Shown here piece by piece: positions 53,227 to 62,695 of a stretch of 64,000 bases of DNA (the stretch's first letter is position 1; every line of letters starts with the position of its first letter). The stretch is from Thermosipho sp. (in: thermotogales) (lineage in GTDB: Bacteria; Thermotogota; Thermotogae; Thermotogales; Fervidobacteriaceae): assembly GCA_017656345.1 (NCBI GenBank), contig JACDNZ010000002.1, positions 62,001 through 126,000 of the forward strand. Direction: 5' to 3'. Under the pieces are notes generated by a model that saw only the letters and a program-made list of their open reading frames with translations, made no database searches and was not told the DNA's origin. A program made the position numbers and the translations under genes.

Positions 53227-56200
53227 CCACCCTATTCCTTCCAAGTTCTTTAGCCTTATATAATGCGTCATCTGCCAAACCAATCAACTCCTCTGGACTG
53301 TCCACCTGTAATTCAGGCATGCTGGCTATTCCAAAACTTAATGTAACTTTCACCGGAAACTCGTTGATATTCTCAATTGCTTTTCTTAACCGTTCAGAAA
53401 TTTCTACAGCAACTTCTGACTGGGTATTTGATAAAACTATAATAAACTCCTCTCCACCGTATCTTCCAACAATATCATTTTTTCTTAAATTATCTTTCAA
53501 AACCTCCGCAATTTTTACCAAAACTTTATCACCAAACAAATGGCCAAATTTATCGTTTAACTTCTTAAAATGATCAATATCACACATTACCACTGATAAA
53601 CCCATATTAAATTTTTTAGATCTTACAAAATATTCATTAAGCTTTTCGCTTATATAATATCTGGTATAAAGTTTAGTTAAAGGATCAACTACACTTCTCA
53701 ATCTGGCAATCACGCTTTTCACGACTGTTACAAAAGCATATTCTATAACTTCTAAAGTATCTAAAATTCTATACATTTCCTCTTGATCAACATATAGTGA
53801 GTTATTCGATAAAAGTATATAATATTCTAAAAACTTATCTATTTTATCCGAAATCCTAATAAGTAACGGTTCATTTCTCAAAATATCTTCCTGTATATCT
53901 AGAAGAGTGTCATCTTCAACATTTGAAACCATAAATTCTCTTTCAATTCTCTTGTCCTTTATGTAAATTGCAACTTCTTTAAATGGAAACATGTCATAAA
54001 ACTTCCCTGCAAAATAATTAATGATATTCATAGGATCTTCAACAACCTCTATGGCTTTCAATTCTTCAAGCAATTTTAATGCAAAATTAGATTTATTTAT
54101 TATTACCTTAACCCTTTCCGATATTAAATTGCTGCTAATCATTTCTTTATAACTACTGATCAATTCATAATGCCTTAAAAACTTTTCATTACTTTTTTTC
54201 AAAATATCTGCATAATTTGAAAAGCCAATATCATTATATAAAACATAAGCTTTTGAAATATAACTCTGGTATCTATAAAGCTTATTTATTCCTTTATAAT
54301 ATTTTGCATAACCTTCATACAAAAGTGCCAATGATAATCTTAAATTTTGAGTCGCATAATCAGTCTCTAACAATTTCAAATGTTCAAAATATCCATCAGG
54401 ATCAACCTTCACAATTTTTTCTCCCAGTAACGCATATGCTTCTTCTCTCCACAAAAATGTAGAAGAATCTCTAAACTTTTCCCATTTTTCTTTAAAATCT
54501 TTTTCATCAGCCAATACTAAATCAGCAAACAAATTAAAATCAGCTACTTTAAAAGCATGTTGTTCTTTATTTTTTCTATACAAAGCCCTTGCCTTATCAA
54601 TCTTACCGGTAAAAGCATACAATAAAAATAGTGTTCTTAAATAGCTTTTTTCAATTTGTAAAGCTTCTTCTATATCTTTTGCTTTATTTATAGTAACAAT
54701 GCCTCTTTCAAAATCACGATTATACGTATGGAAAAATGTTTCTAATACATATGTATATGCTAATTCTCTTTTCAAATCTTTCAAACTTAAAACTTTTCTA
54801 ATCATATTAAGTTGAGAAAAGAATTCTTCTATTTCGCCCATATATAACAACGAGTTTATTTTATTTAATTTTGCAAGAAGTGCCAGATCCGGAAGTGCGG
54901 CTGTTTCAGCTGCTTCAATTGATTTATCGTAATATAATGATGCGATTTTCATATTATCAATGTGTACTGCAATATTATTATAAATTAAGGGGAGTAAATG
55001 ATAAAGTTTGCAATTTTTAGCTAAATCTTTTGCTTTATTTAAATATTCTAATGCTAATTTTATATCTCTTGTAGATATAATATTTGAAATCAAAAGAAGA
55101 CTTCTTATTTTCACATCATTAACAAAAGAAGAATCAGAATTGATACTTCTATAAATTTCTTCTAATTCCTTAACACTTATCTTATCAATTTTTCCCAGAT
55201 TAAATAAAGCAGTGTAATACAACAATTTTCTTCTATAGGTTCCAAGTTTGCCAAAACCCTCTAATCTTCTCTTATCTTTCTCAAAAAATTCAACAATTTC
55301 CTTGTTTCTCATTTCAATAATCTTTGATGCTGCTTTCCAATATTCATACAATTTCAGATCTGGAATTTCGTAATCAACTTTTTTCCTCAATCTATAGTAA
55401 ATTTCCGTTTTAAATCTAATAAGCGAGTATGAAAATCTTCCCTCAGGTAAAATTTGCTCAGCATCTGTGATCAACTTTAGAAGGTAACTTGGCGAATAGT
55501 ATTCCTCCAACCCCATTTTAACAACTTTTATATACAGTTGAAAAGCTTTTAAGTATTCTCCTATCATTTTATAATGCCAGGCATTTTTTAATAATACCTC
55601 ATCTAGATACACTTTATTAGAAGGTGCATTTATTATCTTAAGATGGATTTCTTTTCTTTTTTGCTCATCAAATGAATAATAAAAACGTTCCCAATATTGT
55701 TTTAAAGTAAATCGATAATTATTATATTCTTTGTAAATTATTCCCATATCTCGGGCAACATTCAATACCCTTGACAATTTCACATTAAGTGCCTTTTCAA
55801 GAGTTTCTATATCTTTAAGTGTAAACTTTTGACCTAAAAATGAGAGATAACTAATCTTTTTAAACGTTTCAGGATCTAAATCATTCAAAATAAAGCTTAT
55901 ATTGTTAAAATCCATTTCTGACAATTTATCAACATCATATTTCCAGCAATCTTTCTCCAAATTCCTTGTTATTACCTGCTTTTCAATTAGAGTTCTTAAT
56001 ACTTCTACAACTAAACCAGGATAACCGTCACTAAGCTTAAACACAAAATTCACCAACGGTTCAACAGCTTCAATCTTCCCGAAGGTTCTTTCAATTAATT
56101 TTTTAACATCCTCTTTTGAAAATACACTTAAAGTTACTTTATCATCAAATTCATCAAATTCTTCAGTTGACGCAGCTATAATTAAAAACCGACCACTATA

Positions 56201-57247
56201 CCTCAAAGATTTCAAGCTCAACAATAGAGCTTTAAAATCTTCAGGTTTCTCATGATAATCATCAACAATTATATAAACATTACTAAGTGAATCAATTACT
56301 TCTCCCAGCAATGAAGCAATTGTATCAATTTTACATATTTTTCTTTTAGTACAATTTAAAAGAATATTTTCTAGATTTTTCTCAACCTTACCAGAAGAAA
56401 CTCTCAAAAGTTGCAAAATAAGATCGTCACCATTTAAAGGTCTAATAACATTCTTGCCTTCAGAAATTAAAATAGACTGAATATTATTTAAGAAAGTTGT
56501 CTTTCCAATTCTTTGAGGTCCAACTATTCCTATTATTTTTTTTGTTTTGTCTTCAATTTTCTTCATAACAGGGTCAATTTCAGCCCTTTGTATAATGGGT
56601 ATTACAAAATTTTGCTTTATAAATGTTCCAATAGAGTATGGAAGATTAAAAAGCAACCTTCTTTTTTGGGGATCCTCCCAAAGTAGATTTTTTGAGATTT
56701 TTCTAATACTTTTTGGTGGATTTAAAAATTCAATAGCTTTACCTATTACATACAGTGTTGATTCTTCTAATATAACTTTTTGACTCAAAACTTCCGGAGC
56801 AACAAATACGTTTTTCCCATTTTTCGGTGGTTTCTTTGGATTTAACCATAAAGGTGGAAGAAGTTTTAACTCGAAATTTTCAGTAAACAAAATATCATCA
56901 AATGAAAATACAGGTAATTTTAAATTTGACATGTCATATACTTTTTTGGCAAATTCCAAAAGTTTATATGCAATATATTTTCTCATAATTCCATCTATTT
57001 CATTTAACTTTATTTCTCTTTCGCGGTTATAAGGAAAAATTATTCTAACCTCATCTTTAAACAAATACCTTTCTGGAACTATTACCTCGTCAAATGTTTC
57101 AAATAATTTGAAATACAAAACCAAATTCTGGTAATCTCCTATTATGTCTTTAGGTACAATTTTTAATCTTTTTAATACCTGGTTATCATCTTCTATTAAA
57201 TACTCTTCCCCCGTATATGTATTTCGCAAAAACTTTAAAATCCTCAT
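53204..57247 (-). CDS. Pseudokinase/STAND-type ATPase/GGDEF diguanylate cyclase
   Basis: A 1347-aa cytosolic signalling protein. The N-terminal 200 residues look like a decayed protein kinase: FDDILFTENFELKLLPP stands where the catalytic and metal loops should be, without HRD or DFG, and FVAPEVL matches the APE motif. A STAND-type ATPase follows (Walker A GPQRIGKTTFL near 246-256, Walker B VYIIVDDYHE), then a long helical TPR-like region (about 500-1000), a GAF-like stretch, and a C-terminal GGDEF domain. Its active site is RYGGEEF, with RKND five residues before it as a product-inhibition I-site. It probably makes c-di-GMP in response to a ligand. It lies between nrnA and murB. Confidence 0.85.
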   Translation of the reverse strand: MRILKFLRNTYTGEEYLIEDDNQVLKRLKIVPKDIIGDYQNLVLYFKLFETFDEVIVPERYLFKDEVRIIFPYNREREIKLNEIDGIMRKYIAYKLLEFAKKVYDMSNLKLPVFSFDDILFTENFELKLLPPLWLNPKKPPKNGKNVFVAPEVLSQKVILEESTLYVIGKAIEFLNPPKSIRKISKNLLWEDPQKRRLLFNLPYSIGTFIKQNFVIPIIQRAEIDPVMKKIEDKTKKIIGIVGPQRIGKTTFLNNIQSILISEGKNVIRPLNGDDLILQLLRVSSGKVEKNLENILLNCTKRKICKIDTIASLLGEVIDSLSNVYIIVDDYHEKPEDFKALLLSLKSLRYSGRFLIIAASTEEFDEFDDKVTLSVFSKEDVKKLIERTFGKIEAVEPLVNFVFKLSDGYPGLVVEVLRTLIEKQVITRNLEKDCWKYDVDKLSEMDFNNISFILNDLDPETFKKISYLSFLGQKFTLKDIETLEKALNVKLSRVLNVARDMGIIYKEYNNYRFTLKQYWERFYYSFDEQKRKEIHLKIINAPSNKVYLDEVLLKNAWHYKMIGEYLKAFQLYIKVVKMGLEEYYSPSYLLKLITDAEQILPEGRFSYSLIRFKTEIYYRLRKKVDYEIPDLKLYEYWKAASKIIEMRNKEIVEFFEKDKRRLEGFGKLGTYRRKLLYYTALFNLGKIDKISVKELEEIYRSINSDSSFVNDVKIRSLLLISNIISTRDIKLALEYLNKAKDLAKNCKLYHLLPLIYNNIAVHIDNMKIASLYYDKSIEAAETAALPDLALLAKLNKINSLLYMGEIEEFFSQLNMIRKVLSLKDLKRELAYTYVLETFFHTYNRDFERGIVTINKAKDIEEALQIEKSYLRTLFLLYAFTGKIDKARALYRKNKEQHAFKVADFNLFADLVLADEKDFKEKWEKFRDSSTFLWREEAYALLGEKIVKVDPDGYFEHLKLLETDYATQNLRLSLALLYEGYAKYYKGINKLYRYQSYISKAYVLYNDIGFSNYADILKKSNEKFLRHYELISSYKEMISSNLISERVKVIINKSNFALKLLEELKAIEVVEDPMNIINYFAGKFYDMFPFKEVAIYIKDKRIEREFMVSNVEDDTLLDIQEDILRNEPLLIRISDKIDKFLEYYILLSNNSLYVDQEEMYRILDTLEVIEYAFVTVVKSVIARLRSVVDPLTKLYTRYYISEKLNEYFVRSKKFNMGLSVVMCDIDHFKKLNDKFGHLFGDKVLVKIAEVLKDNLRKNDIVGRYGGEEFIIVLSNTQSEVAVEISERLRKAIENINEFPVKVTLSFGIASMPELQVDSPEELIGLADDALYKAKELGRNRVVVFGKDI

Positions 57248-57267
57248 AAAACCCCCCTAACTTTGTA

Positions 57268-58251
57268 TTACTTTGTTTCGCTCTCCAACAGAGATTTTGT
57301 TACCTTTATAACTTCTTCCACAATTTCCTCAATATTTCCCTTTAATGTTGTACCAGCTGCTCTTTGATGCCCTCCACCACCTAAAATAACAGCAATTTTA
57401 TTTACATCAAACCATTCTTTTGATCTAAAGCTTACGTGTACTTCACCTTCTACATATTCAGATAAAAAAACTGCTACTTCAATTCCTTTTAATGATCTCA
57501 ACTCACTTACAAAACCTCCACTATCTTCTTCTGTACAATTAAAATCTTTATAATCCTTCTGTGTTAAATAAGAATAAGCTAAAAGGCCATTACAATCTAT
57601 TCTTAACTTTTCGATCATTCTTGAAAGAAGTTTAAACTGTTCTACTTTTTTATTTTCTAATATCATTCTAGCTATTTGATCTGGCTTTGCTCCATAACTA
57701 ATCAACTTAGCTGCATCTTTGAATACCTTTTCATCTGCGTTTGAATATCTAAAAAAACCTGTATCAGTTTCAATTCCCATCAAATTAAGATGCGATAACC
57801 TTTCATCATATTTAATTCCCAACTCTTCGTTAAGCCTAAGAATCATTTGAGCGGTAGCAGCAAAGGTAGGATCAACCCAATTATAGTTACCAAAATAAAC
57901 ATTAGTTGCATGATGATCAATAACTATTACTCTATATTTTTCCAGCATTTCCGAAAATCTACCAACTCTATCCGGACTTGATGCATCAACAATTACAACT
58001 AAATCTGGTTTATATTCTTTCACTTCTTCATACGATTTTATCAAACTTACTTCGGGAATTTCATAAAAATATGAAGGGATTTTCCAATCAATAGCACAAA
58101 CAACCTCTTTACCCAATTTTTCCAAACCCAAACACAATGACAAAACTGAACTTATATCATCACCATCAGGCATAATATGCCCAATTACCAATATTTTCTT
58201 GGACTCATTAATCAATCCTACTATGTTTAAAAACTCGTTTGCTGCAGCCAT
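57268..58251 (-). CDS. nrnA: DHH-family oligoribonuclease/pAp phosphatase
   Basis: NrnA-like enzyme (327 aa) that degrades nanoRNA and dephosphorylates pAp. DHH motifs: GHIMPDGDDISS, VIVDASSPDRVG, VIDHHATNVYFG; the DHHA1 domain ends with GGGGHQRAAG. It overlaps punA by one base and precedes the GGDEF gene by 20 bases. One could speculate about pGpG removal, but sequence does not show it. Confidence 0.92.
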   Translation of the reverse strand: MAAANEFLNIVGLINESKKILVIGHIMPDGDDISSVLSLCLGLEKLGKEVVCAIDWKIPSYFYEIPEVSLIKSYEEVKEYKPDLVVIVDASSPDRVGRFSEMLEKYRVIVIDHHATNVYFGNYNWVDPTFAATAQMILRLNEELGIKYDERLSHLNLMGIETDTGFFRYSNADEKVFKDAAKLISYGAKPDQIARMILENKKVEQFKLLSRMIEKLRIDCNGLLAYSYLTQKDYKDFNCTEEDSGGFVSELRSLKGIEVAVFLSEYVEGEVHVSFRSKEWFDVNKIAVILGGGGHQRAAGTTLKGNIEEIVEEVIKVTKSLLESETK

Positions 58252-59051
58252 TAGAGCACCTCCAGTGACTTAAGGACAAGATTGGAAAAATCATTTTTTA
58301 CTTTATTTGCAACTTCTACTACCTCTTCATGCGAAAGAGGCTGTTCCAAAATACCAGCAGCCATATTTGTTACACATGAAAACACCAAACAATCTATATT
58401 ACAATGTCTTGCTGAAATTATTTCTGGTACTGTTGACATACCTACCAAATCAGCACCAAAATTACGGAAAGCCCTTATCTCAGCAGGTGTTTCATAACTT
58501 GGGCCTAATACCGCTAAATATACTCCCTCTTTTAAGTCTGGAAACAATTGTTTTACTTTTTCTACCCACTTTTTATCTAAAATACTTGACATATCAGGAA
58601 ATCTCGGACCATATTTTTCTTCATTGGGTCCAATTAGAGGATTTCTAAACTGTAAATTTATGATATCTTTTACAAGTATTATATCACCAGGATTATATGT
58701 TTTGTTAATTGCTCCTGCAGCATTGGTTATCAAAAGCTTTTTAACACCAAGTTCTTTCAAAGTATACACAACAAACTTTATGATTTCAGGCGACCAACCT
58801 TCATAAAGATGAAATCTACCTTTTAAAGCTACAACTTTCTTCCCAGATAATCTACCAAAAACTAATTTTCCTTCATGACCTGGAGCAGTTGAGTGTGGAA
58901 AATAAGGTATCTCTTTGTACGATATTTCCATTCTCTCTTCTATCTCATCAGCTAAAAATCCTAATCCGGAACCCAGGATTAAACCAATTTGTGGTTCTTC
59001 ATTTATTTTCCCTTTAATATAATCTACTGTTTGGTTTAATTTTTCCTTCAC
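58251..59051 (-). CDS. punA: Purine nucleoside phosphorylase (trimeric type)
   Basis: Splits inosine and guanosine into base and ribose 1-phosphate (266 aa). Motifs: GLILGSGLGFLAD, FPHSTAPGHEGKLVFG, GRFHLYEGWSPE, LLITNAAGAINK, LAVLGPSYETPAEIRAF and GADLVGMSTVPE. It works with hpt and guaB in salvage. The start is GTG at 59051 after AAAGGAGGGG. It is first in the minus-strand unit leading to nrnA and the GGDEF gene. Confidence 0.94.
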   Translation of the reverse strand: MKEKLNQTVDYIKGKINEEPQIGLILGSGLGFLADEIEERMEISYKEIPYFPHSTAPGHEGKLVFGRLSGKKVVALKGRFHLYEGWSPEIIKFVVYTLKELGVKKLLITNAAGAINKTYNPGDIILVKDIINLQFRNPLIGPNEEKYGPRFPDMSSILDKKWVEKVKQLFPDLKEGVYLAVLGPSYETPAEIRAFRNFGADLVGMSTVPEIISARHCNIDCLVFSCVTNMAAGILEQPLSHEEVVEVANKVKNDFSNLVLKSLEVL

Positions 59052-59076
59052 TTTTTTCCCCTCCTTTGATAAAATA

Positions 59077-59109
59077 ATTATAGCATATCATAAACAATAT
59101 GATTATAAT
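59077..59109. promoter_or_regulatory. Divergent punA and rpe promoter elements
   Basis: Minus strand: TGC plus TATAAT (59077-59082), an extended -10 for punA. Plus strand: TATAAT (59104-59109) for rpe, with a weak TTAGCA -35 at 59080-59085. The two elements overlap, so only one may fire at a time. Confidence 0.45.
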
Positions 59110-59133
59110 CTCTTTTGATGGGAGGAAAATAAA

Positions 59134-59775
59134 ATGATAAAATTTAGCGCATCAATATTAGCAGCTGATTTATCGAATTTAAAGTCCGAAATCCAGAGAG
59201 TTGAACCTTTTATAGATGAAATACATCTGGACATAATGGATGGACATTTTGTTCCTAACCTAACTTTTGCATATCCAATTCTAGATGCTGTAAAAAAATG
59301 CACTAATCTACCAATCGATGCTCATTTAATGGTAACAAATCCAGAATTTCATGTTGAAAAGTTAATAAAACTGGGTGTTGACAAAATAACCATTCACATT
59401 GAAACATCCAATCATATTCACAAATTAATCACTCAAATCAAGAATGCGGATATTCAAGCATTTATAACTCTTAATCCCGGTACTCCATTAAATACACTCG
59501 AAGAAATTATAAGCGACGTTGATGGAGTTTTAATCATGAGTGTTAATCCTGGATTTTCCGGTCAAAAATTCATTGCTAAATCATTAGAAAAAATTAAAAA
59601 GCTTAAAGAGTGGAAAATGAAATACGGAATGGACTATTTGATTTCAGTAGACGGTGGTATCAACTCTGAAAATATTCAAACTGTTGTAAATGCGGGAGCG
59701 GATATTCTCATAATGGGATATGGGATTTTTAAAAACGAACAATTAGAAGATTTAAGTAAGGCATACCGGAAATGA
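59134..59775 (+). CDS. rpe: Ribulose-phosphate 3-epimerase
   Basis: Pentose phosphate enzyme (213 aa, TIM barrel) interconverting ribulose and xylulose 5-phosphates. Motifs: SASILAADLSNL, HLDIMDGHFVPN with metal and catalytic residues, DAHLMVTNPE, MSVNPGFSGQKF and VDGGINSEN. ATG follows GGGAGG. The stop overlaps the dnaE start (ATGA). Confidence 0.96.
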   Translation: MIKFSASILAADLSNLKSEIQRVEPFIDEIHLDIMDGHFVPNLTFAYPILDAVKKCTNLPIDAHLMVTNPEFHVEKLIKLGVDKITIHIETSNHIHKLITQIKNADIQAFITLNPGTPLNTLEEIISDVDGVLIMSVNPGFSGQKFIAKSLEKIKKLKEWKMKYGMDYLISVDGGINSENIQTVVNAGADILIMGYGIFKNEQLEDLSKAYRK

Positions 59776-62240
59776 TAACTGCAATAGTTTCACCTTATTC
59801 GTTCAAAGGTTCAATTTTAAAATTAGAAAATCTTGTTAAATATGCCAATGAAATAAAGGCTAAATCTTTGTTTTTATGTGATAATAATTTTCATGCAACA
59901 ATTAAATTTATTGAGCTTTGCAAAAAAAACAATATAAAACCTATCATAGGATATAAACATAACAACAAAGTATTTTATGCCAAAAACACCTCAGAATTAC
60001 TCGAATTAATTGATGCATACAATACCGATAACTTCGACGATATTAAACTCAATTTTATATCTGCTAACGACGTTTACTTTGCATATTATTTTCCTGGTCA
60101 GAGGAAAATCTACGAAATTTTTGCGGAATATCTTGGCGAACCACCGATTGAAAAAGGTGTTTTAAAAAAAATAATTTGCAACCTTGAAGTTGATGAATAT
60201 AATCTTAGATCGTCTCAAACCCTTCCAAAAGCTCCCGATAATTTTCTCACAATAGAAACCAGTTTTAACGAATTTACCAGATTCCAAAAAGAAGTAAAAT
60301 TAATCAAAGAAAAGAAATTTGAAGATTATTTTTACACAATATATGAAATAGTGCACCTAGCAGAAAAATTGGGCATAAAGGTTGGTCCTGGTAGGGGAAG
60401 TGCTGTAGGATCATTACTTGCTTATAAGCTGGGAATTACAAAAATAAATCCTCTAGAATATAATTTAATGTTTGAAAGATTTTTAAATCCTGGAAGAACA
60501 GACCTACCAGATATTGATTTAGACATAGAAGATATCAAAAGAAAACAACTAATAGACAAGCTTAGAGAAAAGTTCAAATACGTCTATCATATTTCAACAT
60601 TTTCTAATATTGGTACTAAAACTCTCAAAAAAATAGCCTTTGAAAAAAAGATTCCTTTTGAATCATTGAAACCTCTCTACAATCTCCCAACTCATAAAAG
60701 TATACACGCCGCTGGAATAATCATATCAACAAGTGAAATCAAAGCTCCAATTAAGGACAACGTTATAGAATGGGATATGAATTCTTTACAAAGCCTGGGT
60801 TACATAAAATTTGATATTCTGGGTTTAAGAACTTTAACCATATTATCCGAACTTGAAAAAGAATTAGGAAAACCACAATTAAATGATAAAAAATCATTTT
60901 ATTTAATTTCAAAAGGTCAAACTACGGGAATCTTTCAACTAGATAGTTCTATAGGTAGAAAGGTTTCAAGACTTATCAAACCTGAAAACATCAATGAACT
61001 TTCAATAATTCTCTCATTGAATAGGCCCGGACCTTTAAATGCCGGAATTGATAAACAATATGCAAAGGCAAAATGGGAAAATGCTAGATTTTTAGACTTA
61101 GAAATATTGAACGAAACAAAAGGAGTTTTAATTTTTCAAGAGCAAATAATGAAAATTGCTATGGAACTTGCTGACTTTTCTGCAGAAGAAGCTGATATTT
61201 TAAGAAAGTCAGTTGCAAAAAAAGACAAAGAATTAATGGAAAAACTGGTAGATAAACTAAGAACAAATTTATCCAAAAAATTGTCAAAAGACTTAGTGGA
61301 TAACATTATAAGCATTATCATTGAATTTTCTGAATATGCCTTTAATAAATCACACGCTATTGCTTATGCTCACATAACTTATTACCTTTCATTTTTCAAA
61401 ACACATTTTCCAAAACAATTTTTTAAAACCATCTTAAAATTCGATTCTTCAAAAAAAGAGAAAGCAATTTTAGAATTACAGGCTCTAGGATACAACATAT
61501 TGCTTCCAAATGTAAATAACATAGATGAAACAGACAAAGATTTTGTTATACCATTAAATCTAATTAATGGAATAAATGACAAAATTTCTGAACAAATACT
61601 TAAAAATGGGCCCTACAACTCTCTAGATGATTTTATAGAAAAAAACAAAAATATCAATTACTCTGTTATTGAATCACTTATTAAAGCTGGGGCTTTTGAC
61701 GATTTTTCTGAGAGTAGAAGACAACTACTTGTAAAACTGAAAGAAATTAGAACGGGAGTTAATAGTAAACTTATTGAACTTTCCAGTAAATTATTCGGAA
61801 AAAAACTAGAACACAATTTCAAAAAAGAACAGGATTGGGAAAAATGTGATATGGAATTTTCTGTGCTAGGTTTCCCCATTTCCAAACCAGTAAAAGATTT
61901 TAAAAATTTACTTGCACCATTTTCAATAGCAGCCTCAAGAAATCAAAAACTAGCAGTTAATATCGTTACAAAAGGTGGATATGCAACAGATGGTATTTCA
62001 ACATTTAAACTAAATGTACCAGATAATGTTTATACGATAATCTACGACAGAAAATTGGAAATACATCATGGAATTAAAAAAGTTGTTTATGAGCTAGAAA
62101 ATATTTACTCACATAAAGATATAGAAAAAGGGAATGTTAATGAAACAGTAACATTTTCTAAAAAAGGAAAAAGAGTGAAAGTTTTAAAATCAAGACCCGT
62201 TCAAGATGGATATAAAATAACATTAATTGAAGGTGATTGA
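59772..62240 (+). CDS. dnaE: DNA polymerase III alpha subunit, short DnaE with decayed PHP domain
   Basis: C-family polymerase of only 822 aa (usual DnaE about 1000-1160). Catalytic aspartates are D247 and D249 in PDIDLDIED and D348 in KFDILGLRTL; VGPGRGSAVGSLLAYKLGI binds the primer-template end. The N-terminal PHP region is cut to about 110 residues and begins IVSPYSFKGS in place of the usual H-x-H start, so its metal site is lost. The C-terminal OB and tau-binding parts are short. Thermotogales are known to carry both PolC and a short DnaE, so this is probably the accessory polymerase. It overlaps rpe by 4 bases. Confidence 0.9.
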   Translation: MITAIVSPYSFKGSILKLENLVKYANEIKAKSLFLCDNNFHATIKFIELCKKNNIKPIIGYKHNNKVFYAKNTSELLELIDAYNTDNFDDIKLNFISANDVYFAYYFPGQRKIYEIFAEYLGEPPIEKGVLKKIICNLEVDEYNLRSSQTLPKAPDNFLTIETSFNEFTRFQKEVKLIKEKKFEDYFYTIYEIVHLAEKLGIKVGPGRGSAVGSLLAYKLGITKINPLEYNLMFERFLNPGRTDLPDIDLDIEDIKRKQLIDKLREKFKYVYHISTFSNIGTKTLKKIAFEKKIPFESLKPLYNLPTHKSIHAAGIIISTSEIKAPIKDNVIEWDMNSLQSLGYIKFDILGLRTLTILSELEKELGKPQLNDKKSFYLISKGQTTGIFQLDSSIGRKVSRLIKPENINELSIILSLNRPGPLNAGIDKQYAKAKWENARFLDLEILNETKGVLIFQEQIMKIAMELADFSAEEADILRKSVAKKDKELMEKLVDKLRTNLSKKLSKDLVDNIISIIIEFSEYAFNKSHAIAYAHITYYLSFFKTHFPKQFFKTILKFDSSKKEKAILELQALGYNILLPNVNNIDETDKDFVIPLNLINGINDKISEQILKNGPYNSLDDFIEKNKNINYSVIESLIKAGAFDDFSESRRQLLVKLKEIRTGVNSKLIELSSKLFGKKLEHNFKKEQDWEKCDMEFSVLGFPISKPVKDFKNLLAPFSIAASRNQKLAVNIVTKGGYATDGISTFKLNVPDNVYTIIYDRKLEIHHGIKKVVYELENIYSHKDIEKGNVNETVTFSKKGKRVKVLKSRPVQDGYKITLIEGD

Positions 62241-62242
62241 AA

Positions 62243-62683
62243 ATGTTTTTAAATGGAGAACTTTGCAAAAAATGCGGTGGAAAATGTTGTAAATATTATC
62301 CAGGAATAGCTTTACCAAAAGATTTTGGAAATTCCAGAAAAGAAATTTTAAACAATTTAATCAGGGTATTTAAATCTGGGTTATGGACAATTGACTGGAT
62401 TGATAGAAAGAAAGATTTGTATTTTGTTAGACCTTCAATTAAAGGGTACGAAGACGTTCTGTTTGATCACTCAATACAGGGTGAATGCGTTTTTTTAACC
62501 AAAAATGGTTGTAGCCTTCCAATCGAACGAAGGCCCACCGGTTGTTTGCTTCTTGAGCCCATCGAAAATGGAAAATGTGTGCCTCACATTAGTAAAGCAG
62601 AAGCTTCAAAAGAGTGGAAAAACTACCTTGATTTGCTTTTCGATGCAGCAGTTGAAGCACAAAAAATAAATTTTGAATTTTAA
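62243..62683 (+). CDS. YkgJ-family cysteine-cluster protein
   Basis: A 146-aa protein with a metal-binding cysteine cluster: CKKCGGKCCKYYPG near the N-terminus, a later Cys in CVFLTKNGCSL and the ERRPTGCLL segment. The family is thought to bind Zn or an iron-sulfur cluster; function unknown. ATG 62243 has AAGGTGAT upstream; TTG 62237 would add two residues and overlap the dnaE stop. Confidence 0.8.
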   Translation: MFLNGELCKKCGGKCCKYYPGIALPKDFGNSRKEILNNLIRVFKSGLWTIDWIDRKKDLYFVRPSIKGYEDVLFDHSIQGECVFLTKNGCSLPIERRPTGCLLLEPIENGKCVPHISKAEASKEWKNYLDLLFDAAVEAQKINFEF

Positions 62684-62695
62684 AGGAGGGTTTTT

